This document shows, in pieces, positions 43,837 to 53,273 of a DNA stretch of 64,000 nucleotides. The stretch is from Acrocarpospora macrocephala (lineage in GTDB: Bacteria; Actinomycetota; Actinomycetes; Streptosporangiales; Streptosporangiaceae): contig NZ_BLAE01000018.1 of NCBI RefSeq assembly GCF_009687865.1, forward strand, positions 37,248-101,247. The letters run 5' to 3'. The first letter of the stretch is position 1, and every line of letters starts with the position of its first letter. The notes beneath the pieces are model-generated. The model was given only the letters and a program-made list of their open reading frames with translations. It had not been told where the DNA came from and searched no databases. Position numbers and translations under genes: made by a program.

Positions 43837-44672
43837 CGACGACCGCCGCCGAGAAGGCGACCCACACCGCTCCCCTGCCCTCCGCGCTCGCCCTCGGCTT
43901 ATCCCGGGCGGCGGTGGAGACCCGGATGTTCTTCCGCGAGAAGGACGCCGTCATCTTCACGTTCTCCTTCCCGATCATCCTGCTGGTGCTGTTCGGATCG
44001 ATCTTCTCCGACCAGTTCAAAGGCACCGGCATCACCGTCTCCCAGGTCTACACGGCCGGTCTGATCGGCGCGGGCGTGATGGGCGCCGCCTTCCAGAACC
44101 TCGGCATCGGCATCGCCATCGACCGGGAGGACGGCACCCTCAAACGCCTGGCGGGCACGCCCATGCCGCGCAGCGCGTACTTCGTCGGCAAGATGCTCAG
44201 CTCGCTGGTGATCGCCCTGCTGGAAGTGCTCATCCTGCTGGCCATCGGCGTCTTCCTGTACGAGCTGGAGCTCCCCACCGACGTCTCCGCCTGGGTCACC
44301 CTGACCTGGGTGCTCGTGCTCGGCATGGCCGGGGCGGCGCTGCTCGGCATCGCGGCCAGCAGCATCCCCCGCTCGGCCAAGAGCGCGGCGGCCGTGATCT
44401 CGATGCCGTTCGTGGTGCTGCAGTTCATCTCCGGCGTCTACATCCCGTTCACCGAGCTGCCGCCGTGGCTGATCAACATCTCCTCGGTGTTCCCGCTGAA
44501 GTGGATGTGCCAGGGCCTGCGTTCGGTCTTCCTGGGCGAGGAGGGCGCGCGGCTGGAGCTGACCGGTTCGTACGAGCTGGGCAGGGTTGCCCTGGTTCTG
44601 GGAGCCTGGGTCATCGGAGGCTTGGTGCTATGCCTGATGACGTTCAGATGGAAGGGCCGCAGGGACGGATGA
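43833..44672 (+). CDS. ABC-2 type transporter permease
   Basis: A 279-residue polytopic protein with six hydrophobic segments, beginning with a cytoplasmic head and VIFTFSFPIILLVLFG (about 46-61). The order matches ABC-2 permeases paired with DrrA-type ATPases. It overlaps the ATPase and the following kinase by 4 nt each, so the four genes 43006-46482 form a tight operon. The exported substrate is unknown. Confidence 0.85.
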   Translation: MTTTAAEKATHTAPLPSALALGLSRAAVETRMFFREKDAVIFTFSFPIILLVLFGSIFSDQFKGTGITVSQVYTAGLIGAGVMGAAFQNLGIGIAIDREDGTLKRLAGTPMPRSAYFVGKMLSSLVIALLEVLILLAIGVFLYELELPTDVSAWVTLTWVLVLGMAGAALLGIAASSIPRSAKSAAAVISMPFVVLQFISGVYIPFTELPPWLINISSVFPLKWMCQGLRSVFLGEEGARLELTGSYELGRVALVLGAWVIGGLVLCLMTFRWKGRRDG

Positions 44673-45871
44673 CCGCCTTCCACGGCCGGAACCAGCTGCC
44701 CCGGGTCGCGCCTGCCGAGGGCAACGCGTGGGATTCCTTCCGGGGCTGGGAGACCCTGTTCGCGCTGGGCTGGACGGTCTCCATGATCTTCGTCCTGGTG
44801 GCCGACGACACCCCGGCCGCCGCCCGGGCGGCCACGATCGGGCTGATGTTGCTGTGCGCGGCCGGGTATCTGCTTCTCGGCCGCCCGGCGATCATGGAAG
44901 ACGAGGACAACAGCCGCCGCGCGGTCGGCTACGTGGTGCTGATCTCGGTCGCCTTCCTGCCCTCCTCGCTGCTGGTCTCCGAAGCCACCTTCGGCCTGTT
45001 CGCGCTCTGCCCGCAGATCTTCATGCTGCTCAGCGGCTGGCGTGCGGTGAGCGCGGTGCTCTTCCTGAATCTGTCCCCGGCCGTGCGGTTCCTCACTCTG
45101 CCCGGGACCGACGCCGGCGACATGGTGCTCTTCTTCGGGGTGACGCTGATCATGGTCACCTTCGCGCTGGTCTTCGGGCCGTGGATCGCCGCGATCATCC
45201 ACCAGAGCCAGGACCGCGCCAACCTCATCGCCGAGCTGGAGGCCAGCCGCGCCGAAGTGGCCCGGCTGTCGGCCGAGAGCGGCGCGCTGGCCGAGCGGGA
45301 ACGACTGGCCGGGGAGATCCACGACACCCTGGCCCAAGGGTTCACCAGCATCATCATGCTCATCCAGGCCGCCCAGTCGCGGCCGGACCCGTCCCGGCAC
45401 CTGGAGCTGGCCGTACAGACCGCGCGGGAGAACCTGGCCGAGGCGCGCGGGCTGATCGCGGCGCTCGCCCCCGCGCAGCTGGACGGCTCCACCCTGGACG
45501 ACGCGCTGCGCCGCCTGACCGAGCGGCTCGGCGAGGAGACCGGCCTCACCGTCGCCTGCACGGTGGAGGGTGAGTCCCGCCCGCTCCCGCCCAGCACCGA
45601 GGTGGTCCTGCTCAGAACCGCCCAGGAGGGCCTGGCCAACGTCCGCAGGCACGCGGCCGCCTCCGCCGCCCGCCTCTCCCTGCGGTACGCCCCTGACCAG
45701 GTGGCCCTCACGATCGAGGACGACGGCACCGGCTTCGATCCCGCCGCCTCCACCGGGTACGGCTTGCGCGGCATGCGTACCCGGATCGAGCAGCAGGGCG
45801 GCACCCTCACCGTGACCAGCGCCCCCGGCGCGGGCACCAGCCTGCGCATCACCCACCCAGGGAAGATCTGA
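44669..45871 (+). CDS. NarL-family sensor histidine kinase
   Basis: A 400-residue kinase. About six membrane helices lie in residues 28-178 without a large extracellular loop, so it likely senses membrane stress or a transported compound. The phospho-accepting H218 is in LAGEIHDTLAQG (HisKA_3), followed by a HATPase domain with NVRRHAAASAAR and DDGTGFDP. The ATG at 44669 overlaps the permease stop (ATGA) and is preferred over a distant upstream frame. It overlaps the regulator by one base. Confidence 0.85.
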   Translation: MTAFHGRNQLPRVAPAEGNAWDSFRGWETLFALGWTVSMIFVLVADDTPAAARAATIGLMLLCAAGYLLLGRPAIMEDEDNSRRAVGYVVLISVAFLPSSLLVSEATFGLFALCPQIFMLLSGWRAVSAVLFLNLSPAVRFLTLPGTDAGDMVLFFGVTLIMVTFALVFGPWIAAIIHQSQDRANLIAELEASRAEVARLSAESGALAERERLAGEIHDTLAQGFTSIIMLIQAAQSRPDPSRHLELAVQTARENLAEARGLIAALAPAQLDGSTLDDALRRLTERLGEETGLTVACTVEGESRPLPPSTEVVLLRTAQEGLANVRRHAAASAARLSLRYAPDQVALTIEDDGTGFDPAASTGYGLRGMRTRIEQQGGTLTVTSAPGAGTSLRITHPGKI

Positions 45872-46482
45872 TGATTCGCGTGATGATCGTGGACGATCAC
45901 CCGGTGGTCCGGGAGGGACTGCGCGGCATGCTCGATTCCGAGGTGTCGGTGATCGGTGAGGCGGGGTCCGGCGACGAGGCCGTGGTCCGCGCCCGCGATC
46001 TGCGGCCCGATGTGATCCTGATGGATCTGCGCATGCCTGGCGGGGACGGCGTCGGCGCGATCACCCGCATCCTCGCCGATCGGCCGGAGTCCCGGGTGAT
46101 CGTGCTCACCACCTACGAGAGCGACCAGGACATCGTTCGCGCCGTGGAAGCGGGCGCCGCCGGCTACCTCCTCAAGGACACCTCCCGCGCCGACCTCCTC
46201 AGCGCCATCGCCGCCGCCGCCCGCGGCGAAACCGTCCTGTCCCCGTCGGTCGCCACCAAGCTGGTGACCCGCCTGCGCGCGCCGGTGGCGGACTCCCTGT
46301 CCCCGCGCGAAACCGAGGTCCTCTCCCTGGTGGCCCGTGGCCTGACCAACGCCGAGATCGGCCGCGAACTGTTCATCAGCGAGACCACGGTCAAGACGCA
46401 CTTGCTCCGCGTCTTCGGCAAACTCGGCGTCTCAGACCGCACCGCGGCCGTCACCACGGCACTGGGGCGCGGCCTGTTGTGA
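45871..46482 (+). CDS. NarL/LuxR-family response regulator
   Basis: A 203-residue regulator. The receiver domain has acidic D8/D9, phosphorylation D52 in VILMDLRMP and K in YLLKDTSRA. The C-terminal LuxR HTH (about 138-203, LSPRETEVLSLVARGLTNAEI) binds DNA. It is the last gene of the ABC/kinase operon and probably controls it. Its start codon shares its first base with the kinase stop. Confidence 0.88.
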   Translation: MIRVMIVDDHPVVREGLRGMLDSEVSVIGEAGSGDEAVVRARDLRPDVILMDLRMPGGDGVGAITRILADRPESRVIVLTTYESDQDIVRAVEAGAAGYLLKDTSRADLLSAIAAAARGETVLSPSVATKLVTRLRAPVADSLSPRETEVLSLVARGLTNAEIGRELFISETTVKTHLLRVFGKLGVSDRTAAVTTALGRGLL

Positions 46483-46484
46483 GT

Positions 46485-46843
46485 TCAGACGACCGGGGGT
46501 TCGAAGTCGACTTCGAGTCGGCGGTGCTGGGTGGCCGTGACGAAGTCAGGATGTGTTGGCCCGAGCGTTCGGCCGAGGCGGTTGATCACATCGTCACGCA
46601 GTTCCTCGGCGAATAAATGGCGAACATACGCTCACCGTGTTCGTGGGCCTCCGGGTAGCGGCCGAGCAGGCACAAGTCACGAGCGATGGCGGCGCCGCTG
46701 AGCGCGACGCTTGGATGGACCTCGGTGCCGTAGTGGTCGCGGCGGATAACGTAACTCCGCTGGTCACGGCGTAACGCATCCTCATATTCCGTGGCGGGCA
46801 CCTTGTCGATGACCAGATTGCTCAGCGCCTCCTCGGTGTTCAT
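46485..46843 (-). pseudogene. Frameshifted C-terminal remnant of a TPR protein (FxsT-like)
   Basis: The upstream part (46843 down to about 46660) reads as a TPR-like segment with LLGRYPEAHEHGERMFAIYS; the frame then stops. In the next frame the sequence continues plausibly as EELRDDVINRLGRTLGPTHPD, then a C-terminus ending HRRLEVDFEPPVV. The LGPxHPD motif and the RR..V..EPP ending are those of TPR proteins of the FxSxx-COOH system and related NB-ARC proteins. One frameshift near 46625 and the loss of everything N-terminal explain the pattern. Confidence 0.5.
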
Positions 46844-47027
46844 GTGGTTGGCGATCGTAGAAGGCTCTGAGCAATTTCAGGGCACCGCGAACCGAGGCGG
46901 CAGAGGGCATTTCGCGCACGAAATACAACCGCCTCCCGCCCTCGCCTTCGCTGGTTCGGCCGATGGGTCGGTGCTGTTGTAAGTGCGGGATTACGCGCGT
47001 TATCGTGCCCGCAGGAGGAATACCGAC

Positions 47028-48509
47028 ATGTCGCTCACTGAGCTGGAAACCTTCGAGTCGTTCGATCCGGCGACCGGCGAGGTGCTCGCCTCGTATCCGC
47101 GGCACGACGCGGCGGCCGTACACGCCGCTGTAGAGCGCGCTACGGAGGCGGCGCGGTGGTGGGCAGAGTTGGGCTTCCAGGAGCGGAAGCGGCGGCTGCT
47201 GGACTACAAGGCGGTGCTGACGCGGAATCTGCCGCGGGTGGTCGCCATGGTGTCTCAGGAGACCGGGAAGCCGGAGGGCGACGCCATCCTGGAGACGGCG
47301 CTGGCGATCACGCATCTGGACTGGGCCGCCAGGAAGGCCGCCAAGGTGCTCGGGCGGCGGCGGGTGGCGAGCGGGCTGGTGGCGATGAACATGGCCGCCA
47401 CGCTGGAGTATCTGCCGCTGGGCGTGATCGGGGTGATCGGGCCGTGGAACTACCCGGTGTTCACGCCCATGGGCTCGATCGGGTACGCGCTGGCGGCGGG
47501 GAACGCCGTGGTGTTCAAGCCCAGCGAATACACCCCCGGCGTCGGCGTCCTGCTGGCCGAGTTGTTCGCCGAGGCGGTGCCGGAGCAGCCGGTGTTCCAG
47601 GTCGTGACCGGGCTCGGCGAGACGGGCGCGGCGCTGGCCGGTGACCCGGGGGTCAAGAAGATCGCGTTCACCGGGTCAGCGGCGACCGCGCGCAAGGTGA
47701 TGGCGGCCTGCGCGCAGAACCTCACCCCGATGGTGGCCGAGTGCGGTGGCAAGGACGCGTTCATCGTGGACGCGGGCGCGGACCTGGGCGCCGCCGCCGA
47801 CGCCGCCCTGTGGGGGGCGATGTCCAACTCCGGGCAGACCTGCGTGGGCGTGGAGCGGGTGTACGCGGTGGACTCGGTGTACGACGAGTTCCTGCGCGAG
47901 CTCACCGAACGGGCACAACGGGTGAAAGCCGGGGAGCACTACGGGCCGATCACCATGCCCGGACAGCTGGACATCATCCGGCGGCACATCGACGACGCCA
48001 CCGGAAGCGGGAAGGCGGTCGTGGGCGGCCCTGAGTCGGTGCGTGCCCCGTTCGTGGACCCGGTGATCGTGACAGACGTGCCGGAGGACTCGCGCGCGGT
48101 CCGGGAGGAGACGTTCGGCCCCACGGTGACCGTCAAGCGGGTCGCCGACGTGGCGGAGGCACTGGAGAAGGCCAACGCCTCCGCGTACGGCCTGGCGGGG
48201 ACGATCTTCTCCGGGGACCGGAAGCGCGCGATGGAACTGGCGCGGCGGATGCTCACCGGAATGACCGCCATCAACTCGATCATCTCGTTCGCCGGGGTGC
48301 CCGCGTTGCCGTTCGGCGGGGTGGGCGAGTCGGGGTTCGGGCGGATCCACGGCGCGGACGGCCTGCGCGAGTTCACCAGGCCGAAAGCGGTGTCCCGGCA
48401 GCGCTTCGCCATGCCCGGCATGAACCTGACCTCGTTCGCGCGAACACCAGCCGAACTTGACCGGCTTGTCAAGCTCGTGACCTTACTTCATGGTCGCAGA
48501 AGAGGCTAA
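47028..48509 (+). CDS. Succinic semialdehyde/aldehyde dehydrogenase
   Basis: A 493-residue NAD(P)-dependent aldehyde dehydrogenase. The catalytic cysteine is in SNSGQTCVGVERVY, the glutamate in VAECGGKDAFIV, and the cofactor loop in FTGSAATARKV. IGPWNYPVF is the N-terminal signature. The family includes succinic semialdehyde and other aliphatic aldehyde dehydrogenases; the substrate cannot be fixed here. AGGAGG is 9 nt before the ATG. It precedes a TetR gene in the same orientation. Confidence 0.88.
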   Translation: MSLTELETFESFDPATGEVLASYPRHDAAAVHAAVERATEAARWWAELGFQERKRRLLDYKAVLTRNLPRVVAMVSQETGKPEGDAILETALAITHLDWAARKAAKVLGRRRVASGLVAMNMAATLEYLPLGVIGVIGPWNYPVFTPMGSIGYALAAGNAVVFKPSEYTPGVGVLLAELFAEAVPEQPVFQVVTGLGETGAALAGDPGVKKIAFTGSAATARKVMAACAQNLTPMVAECGGKDAFIVDAGADLGAAADAALWGAMSNSGQTCVGVERVYAVDSVYDEFLRELTERAQRVKAGEHYGPITMPGQLDIIRRHIDDATGSGKAVVGGPESVRAPFVDPVIVTDVPEDSRAVREETFGPTVTVKRVADVAEALEKANASAYGLAGTIFSGDRKRAMELARRMLTGMTAINSIISFAGVPALPFGGVGESGFGRIHGADGLREFTRPKAVSRQRFAMPGMNLTSFARTPAELDRLVKLVTLLHGRRRG

Positions 48510-48579
48510 TTTCCCGATACTTCCACAAAAAAGATCTTGCGTCCATAATGGTGGCTTCTGGGGGGCCTGACGGCGTGAG

Positions 48580-49194
48580 GTGAAAATTTTGGCGGGACGG
48601 GACTATCGGGGGATGACGGCTGAGGAACGGTTGGCCGATCGGCGAGAACGGCTGATCCTGGCTGCGTACGCACTGTTCGCGAGTCCAGGGTTTCACGCGA
48701 CGACGATCGAGCGGCTCTGCGCGACCGCGCGGATCTCCAACCGGGCCTTCTATGAGTGCTTCTCGGGGAGGGAGGCACTCATGCGCGCGGTCTACGACCG
48801 CTGCGTGGAGGAGACGCTGCAATCGATCACCAAGGCGATCGATCAAGCACCGGCTAATTTGGACGCCCGAATAGTGGCGGGGATCACGGAGTATGTCAGA
48901 TTTGTGACCGCAGACGAGCGGCGTGCGCGGATCATGCACCTGGAGGTGCGCCGGGCCGGTGACGTGCTGAGCGGCTCCCGGCAGCGCGCGGTCACGGAAT
49001 TCACCAAGATCATCGAATTCTCGGTCGGCGATCTGCCCGTGCAGTTACCCTCCGAGCTGCACCTGCTGGCCATAGCCTTGATCGGCGCGATCACCGAGCT
49101 TCTGATCGAGTGGGTGGTGTCGGAGGATCCGCCGTCCACCGAGGTGATCATCAAGTCCGCTGTGCACGTGTTCCGCCGGTCGTTCACGCGCTGA
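48580..49194 (+). CDS. TetR-family regulator
   Basis: A 204-residue regulator with an N-terminal HTH (GFHATTIERLCATARISNRAFYEC, about 37-60) and a helical C-terminal domain. The GTG at 48580 is the longest start; an ATG at 48613 is an alternative because the first residues are not conserved. It follows the aldehyde dehydrogenase gene by 70 bp and may regulate it. A hairpin with a GGAA tetraloop follows. Confidence 0.82.
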   Translation: MKILAGRDYRGMTAEERLADRRERLILAAYALFASPGFHATTIERLCATARISNRAFYECFSGREALMRAVYDRCVEETLQSITKAIDQAPANLDARIVAGITEYVRFVTADERRARIMHLEVRRAGDVLSGSRQRAVTEFTKIIEFSVGDLPVQLPSELHLLAIALIGAITELLIEWVVSEDPPSTEVIIKSAVHVFRRSFTR

Positions 49195-49200
49195 GTTCTT

Positions 49201-49226
49201 GGCCCGCCTTCGGAAGAAGGCGGGCC
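49201..49226 (+). terminator. Terminator after the TetR gene
   Basis: GGCCCGCCTTC pairs exactly with GAAGGCGGGCC around a GGAA tetraloop (11-bp stem), 7 nt past the stop. Confidence 0.75.
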
Positions 49227-49370
49227 ACATATATGAAGGCCCGAAACCTAGGCCCGGGCTCAGATCCCGCAAGGACGGCAACACACGCGAAAAGCGCGCA
49301 ACTGCCTGATGGCATGCGTCCCTTCAGCGAAGCCTGCTATCACGCTCCGTAATCGCACAATGGCACACGA

Positions 49371-49391
49371 GAGGGCCGGACCGGAGCCCTC
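49371..49391 (-). terminator. Possible terminator of the second kinase/ABC cassette
   Basis: GAGGGC (49371-49376) pairs with GCCCTC (49386-49391) around a 9-nt loop, 27 nt beyond the response-regulator stop (49418) on the minus strand. Confidence 0.4.
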
Positions 49392-49417
49392 CGCCAACGT
49401 GGCGCGCCAAGAACTCG

Positions 49418-50011
49418 TTAGATCCAGCCCATGTCCTGGGCGGCGCGGATGGCGGTGATGCGGTTGCCCGCGCCGAGTTTGGTGATGGCGTTGGAGAGAT
49501 AGTTCCGGACCGTGCCCTCGGTGAGGTGGAGGGCGGTGGCGATCTCGCTGACGGCGGCGCCCCGGGCGGCCAGGGCGAGGGCGTCGCGCTCGCGGTCGGT
49601 CAGCGGGCTCTCGCCGGCCATCATGGCGGAGGCGGCCATCTCGGGGTCCAGGTAGCGGCCGCCGGCGTGCACCCTGCGGATGGCGGCGGCGAGCTCGTCC
49701 GCGGAGGCGTCCTTGGGGATGAAGCCGCGCACCCCGGCGGCCAGGGCGCGGCGGAGGTAGCCGGGGCGGCCGAAGCTGGTGAGGATGAGCATGGCCTGGC
49801 CGGGGAGGGACTCGGCCACGGTGAGGCCGTCCATGCCGGGCATTTCCACATCCAGGATGACGACATCGGGGCGGTGCTCCGTGACAGCGGGCTTGACCTG
49901 GTCGCCGCGCCCGACCTGGGCGACGACTTCGATGTCGCCTTCCAGGCCGAGGAGGGTGGCGATGGCCTGCCGTACCAGATGTTCGTCGTCGGCGAGGAGC
50001 ACGCGGATCAT
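49418..50011 (-). CDS. NarL/LuxR-family response regulator
   Basis: A 197-residue regulator with a receiver domain (D54 in VVILDVEMPG, K in GFIPKDAS) and a C-terminal LuxR HTH (LTDRERDALALAARGAAVSEI). The ATG at 50011 overlaps the kinase stop by 4 nt. It resembles the DesR type of regulator, paired with membrane-sensing kinases. It probably controls the adjacent ABC genes. Confidence 0.85.
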   Translation of the reverse strand: MIRVLLADDEHLVRQAIATLLGLEGDIEVVAQVGRGDQVKPAVTEHRPDVVILDVEMPGMDGLTVAESLPGQAMLILTSFGRPGYLRRALAAGVRGFIPKDASADELAAAIRRVHAGGRYLDPEMAASAMMAGESPLTDRERDALALAARGAAVSEIATALHLTEGTVRNYLSNAITKLGAGNRITAIRAAQDMGWI

Positions 50012-51198
50012 GCGGGGACCCCGGCCAGGACGGGGGCGACGGCGCGCAGGGTGAACTGGCCGGAGCCGTTCGGGCGGGCGGTGAGCGTGCCGCCGACGGC
50101 GGCGAGGCGTTCGGTCAGGCCCGCCAGGCCGGTGCCCAGGTCCTCGATCGGTTTGGGGGTGACGCCGTCGTTGCGTACCTCCAGGATGGCTTCCTCGTCG
50201 GTGAAACGAACCGTGATGTCGCAGACCGAGGCGGTGCTGTGGCGGAGCACGTTGGTGACGGCCTCCCTGATCACCCAGGCGAAGACCGGGGCCACCTCGG
50301 CAGGCACATCCCGGTACGGCAGGTGCAGGCGGCAGTCCACCCCGGCCGCCTCCAGGACGGCGCGCACGCTGCCCAGCTCGGCCACCAGGTCGAGTTCCCG
50401 ATAGCCGCGCACGGCCTCGCGGAGCTCCCGCAACGCCTTCCTGGCCAGGGACCTGACCTCGGCCATCTCGGCCGCGGCGGCGTCGGGGTCGGCGGCCAGG
50501 CGGGCCGCCAGCTCGCTCTTGACCGCGATCGCGGAAAGCTGGTGGCCGACCAGGTCGTGCAGGTCGCGGGCGAAGCGCAGGCGTTCCTCGGCGACCGCCA
50601 GGCGGGACTGGGCCTCCTTGCCGACGTGCGCCTGCTCGGCGAGCTGCCAGATCCAGACCCAGAGCCGGTTGGCCCACGGGAGGGTCGCGGCCAGCAGCAC
50701 GTTGTAGACCAGCACCCCGACGACGAGCCCGGCCACCGAGCCCTCCTCGTTGACCCCGGCCGGATCCTGGCCGCTGAGCATGGCCAGGATCACGATGGGC
50801 GAGGTCACGAGGGCGGTGCCGACGCCGAGCAGAATCGCGTTCCTGCGGCTCAGCCCGACGGCCGCCACCGAGAGCCAGCCCAGCGGGACGAAGCCCCAGC
50901 CGGTCGGGCTGGCGCCGCCGAGCGCGGCGAGGGCGAGGGCCAGGATCCCGGACAGCACGACCTCGCGGGTCGCGTAGGAGCGGTTCAGGATCGCGCGGGT
51001 GATGCGCAGGAACAGCCAGCTGAACACCACCAGGCCGATCAGCGAGAGAGCCGCCCGCACCAGGGAGATGGTCTCCAGTCCCACGTTGACCACAATGGCG
51101 AGCAGGACCACGAGCCACACGACCGCGAGCGTCATGTTCAGCATCCACTGAACGATGCGCCGCGCCCGAGTGATTCCCTTGTCTCCCATTTCCGGCAT
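50008..51198 (-). CDS. DesK-type sensor histidine kinase
   Basis: A 396-residue kinase with about six membrane helices (about 20-178) and a cytoplasmic catalytic part. H214 in RDLHDLVGHQL (HisKA_3) is the phospho-acceptor, then REAVTNVLRHS and a GTGLAGLTERL motif of the HATPase domain. The DesK/DesR pairing with ABC-2 genes resembles systems that respond to membrane state or antibiotics. It follows the permease gene with a 1-bp gap. Confidence 0.85.
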   Translation of the reverse strand: MPEMGDKGITRARRIVQWMLNMTLAVVWLVVLLAIVVNVGLETISLVRAALSLIGLVVFSWLFLRITRAILNRSYATREVVLSGILALALAALGGASPTGWGFVPLGWLSVAAVGLSRRNAILLGVGTALVTSPIVILAMLSGQDPAGVNEEGSVAGLVVGVLVYNVLLAATLPWANRLWVWIWQLAEQAHVGKEAQSRLAVAEERLRFARDLHDLVGHQLSAIAVKSELAARLAADPDAAAAEMAEVRSLARKALRELREAVRGYRELDLVAELGSVRAVLEAAGVDCRLHLPYRDVPAEVAPVFAWVIREAVTNVLRHSTASVCDITVRFTDEEAILEVRNDGVTPKPIEDLGTGLAGLTERLAAVGGTLTARPNGSGQFTLRAVAPVLAGVPA

Positions 51199-51199
51199 T

Positions 51200-52318
51200 T
51201 TACGGCTTGTTGCCCGTGACGACCTCGGCCAGCCGCACCCGGGCGCCGGTCCGCAGCACGGCCCGCTGGTAGATCCTGGCCCCCAGCGCCAGCATCCCGG
51301 CCACCGCCGCCACCATCAGGGCGCCGGAGAGGGCGACCTCCCAGAGCGGAACCTCGGCGGCGGCCGTACGCACCGGCATGACCATCGAGGAGAACGGCGG
51401 GATCAGCGACAGCACGGACGCGATGGGCGCGGTCGGGTCGGCGGAGGCGTAGAAGGAGACGCCGTAGCTGGCCACCAGCAGCAGGGTCATCGGCTGGAGC
51501 ACGTTGCCGACCTCCTCCTGCCGGGAGACCAGCGAGGCCAGCGCGCCGGCGAAGGCGGCGAAGAACGCGTAGCCCAGGATGAACCAGACCAGCGCGCCGA
51601 TCACGATGCCGGTCATGCCGGGCGGGAAGTCGGCGGCCACGCCGGACACCAGCGCCGCGCCCAGACCGGCGACCACGATCGCGGCCATGTTGATCAGGCC
51701 GACCACGCCGAGCCCGAGGATCTTGCCGCCGAGCAGCTGCCAGGGCCGGATCGAGGTGAGCAGGATCTCCACGATCCGGCTGCCCTTCTCCTCGACCACG
51801 CCCATGGCGACCATCATCACCGAGCCGATGATCATGAAGAACAGCACCAGCACGAGCACGGTGGCGACGCCCCGGCGAGCGCCCTCATAGCGGGTGTCCG
51901 CGCCAACCGACTCCATGGCGAGCGGCGTGATCGTCACCCCGGACGCCCCGATCTGGGCTTCCCGGTTGGCGCTCTGCAGCAGCAGCCCGAGCTCGTTGTC
52001 GATCTCCCCGTCGGTGAGCACCCGATTCCCCGCGACCAGGGCCGCGTCCAGGTCACCGTCCAGCACGGCGGCCTTGGCGGCCGCCTCGTCCGGGAACTGC
52101 CGCCACTCGACCTCTATATCCGGCGCGAAGGTGGTCAGCTGCAGCTCCGGCACCTGCACCCGCCCCAGCGTGTACGAATCCGGCCCGCCCAGCAGCTTCG
52201 GCGCGAACGCGAGACCCCCCACGAGCAGCACCGAGACGATCAGACCGATCACGAACGCCTTGGTCCGCACCTGGGCCCGAATCTCCCGCCCAGCAACCAG
52301 GAAAAGGTGATTTTTCAT
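51200..52318 (-). CDS. NatB-type ABC-2 permease
   Basis: A 372-residue permease. An N-terminal helix (AFVIGLIVSVLLVGGLAF, about 21-38) is followed by a large extracytoplasmic domain of about 120 residues and then five further helices. The layout is that of NatB/YhaP-like proteins working with NatA-like ATPases, moving sodium or other substrates outward. It overlaps the ATPase gene by 4 nt. Confidence 0.82.
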   Translation of the reverse strand: MKNHLFLVAGREIRAQVRTKAFVIGLIVSVLLVGGLAFAPKLLGGPDSYTLGRVQVPELQLTTFAPDIEVEWRQFPDEAAAKAAVLDGDLDAALVAGNRVLTDGEIDNELGLLLQSANREAQIGASGVTITPLAMESVGADTRYEGARRGVATVLVLVLFFMIIGSVMMVAMGVVEEKGSRIVEILLTSIRPWQLLGGKILGLGVVGLINMAAIVVAGLGAALVSGVAADFPPGMTGIVIGALVWFILGYAFFAAFAGALASLVSRQEEVGNVLQPMTLLLVASYGVSFYASADPTAPIASVLSLIPPFSSMVMPVRTAAAEVPLWEVALSGALMVAAVAGMLALGARIYQRAVLRTGARVRLAEVVTGNKP

Positions 52319-53202
52319 GACACGGCCTCCTTGAAGATCTCGGTGATGCTGGGACGCTCGGTCCCGAAGTGCTCGACCCGCCCCGCCTGTACGGCCGCCC
52401 GCAGGATCTCCTGATCGTCGCCCCCGGTCACGACCAGCGTCTCCCGATCCCCGGCCACGGTCAGCGTGCCGGGCAGCTCGTCGGCCCAGCCGGGCTTGGC
52501 GTCCCGCACCACGACCCGCAGCCGCTGCCCTTCGGCCGAACGCAGCTCGTCCACGGTCCCGCTGGCCACCATGCGCCCGGCCGAGATGATCCCGATCGAG
52601 TCGCAGAGCCTTTCGACCAGCTCCAGCTGGTGGCTGGAGAAGATCACCGGGACCCCGCCCCTGGCCCGCTCCTGCAGCACCTCGGCCAGCGCGTCCACCG
52701 CCAGCGGGTCGAGCCCGGAGAAGGGCTCGTCCAGCACCAGCACCTCCGGGTCGTGCACCAGCGCCACCGCCAGCTGCACCCGCTGCTGGTTGCCCAGCGA
52801 CAGCGCCTCGACGGTGTCGCCGCGCCGCTCGGTCAGCCCCAGCCGCTCCACCAGCTCGGTGGTCGCCTTCGCCGCGTCGGCTTGGGACAGGCCGTGCAGC
52901 CGCCCGAAGTAGTCGATCTGCTCGCCGACCTTCATCTTCTGGTAGAGCCCGCGCTCCTCCGGCATGTAGCCGAACCGCCGCCGCTCGGCGAACCCGAGGG
53001 GGCGGCCCTGCCAGGACACCTGGCCGGCGTCCGGGCTGAGCACCCCCATGACGATCCGCATGGTGGTCGTCTTCCCGGCGCCGTTCGCCCCGACGAACCC
53101 GAACATCTCCCCGGGCCGTACGGCGAAGCTCACCCCGTCGAGAGCGACCTTTTCCTGAAAGGTCTTGCGCAATCCAGTGATGTCCAACATGTCATCGATC
53201 AT
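52315..53202 (-). CDS. ABC transporter ATPase (NatA-like)
   Basis: A 295-residue ATPase. Walker A is GANGAGKTT, the signature is LSLGNQQR (differing from the usual LSGGQ, as in NatA-like proteins), and Walker B is VLVLDEPFSGLDP. The C-terminal 100 residues form an extra domain with VVVRDAKPGW. The start is uncertain between ATGs at 53202 and 53190. It heads the minus-strand operon ATPase-permease-kinase-regulator and diverges from the cobalamin adenosyltransferase gene. Confidence 0.83.
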   Translation of the reverse strand: MIDDMLDITGLRKTFQEKVALDGVSFAVRPGEMFGFVGANGAGKTTTMRIVMGVLSPDAGQVSWQGRPLGFAERRRFGYMPEERGLYQKMKVGEQIDYFGRLHGLSQADAAKATTELVERLGLTERRGDTVEALSLGNQQRVQLAVALVHDPEVLVLDEPFSGLDPLAVDALAEVLQERARGGVPVIFSSHQLELVERLCDSIGIISAGRMVASGTVDELRSAEGQRLRVVVRDAKPGWADELPGTLTVAGDRETLVVTGGDDQEILRAAVQAGRVEHFGTERPSITEIFKEAVS

Positions 53203-53273
53203 TTCTTGGTTGGGTTCTTGTGCGGTAGACGCGGATATCAAGGCGTTGAGATGGCTTTCACCCGTCCGCGAGG

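Noticed and set aside
44465-44668. Longer start of the plus-strand histidine kinase
   Set aside because: It overlaps the permease gene; the ATG at 44669 shows the usual ATGA overlap.
46782-47315. Minus-strand frame next to the aldehyde dehydrogenase
   Set aside because: Shadow frame with no domain; the plus-strand gene is certain.
50012-51148. Upstream extension of the second response regulator frame
   Set aside because: It covers the kinase gene in another frame; the receiver domain begins at the ATG 50011.
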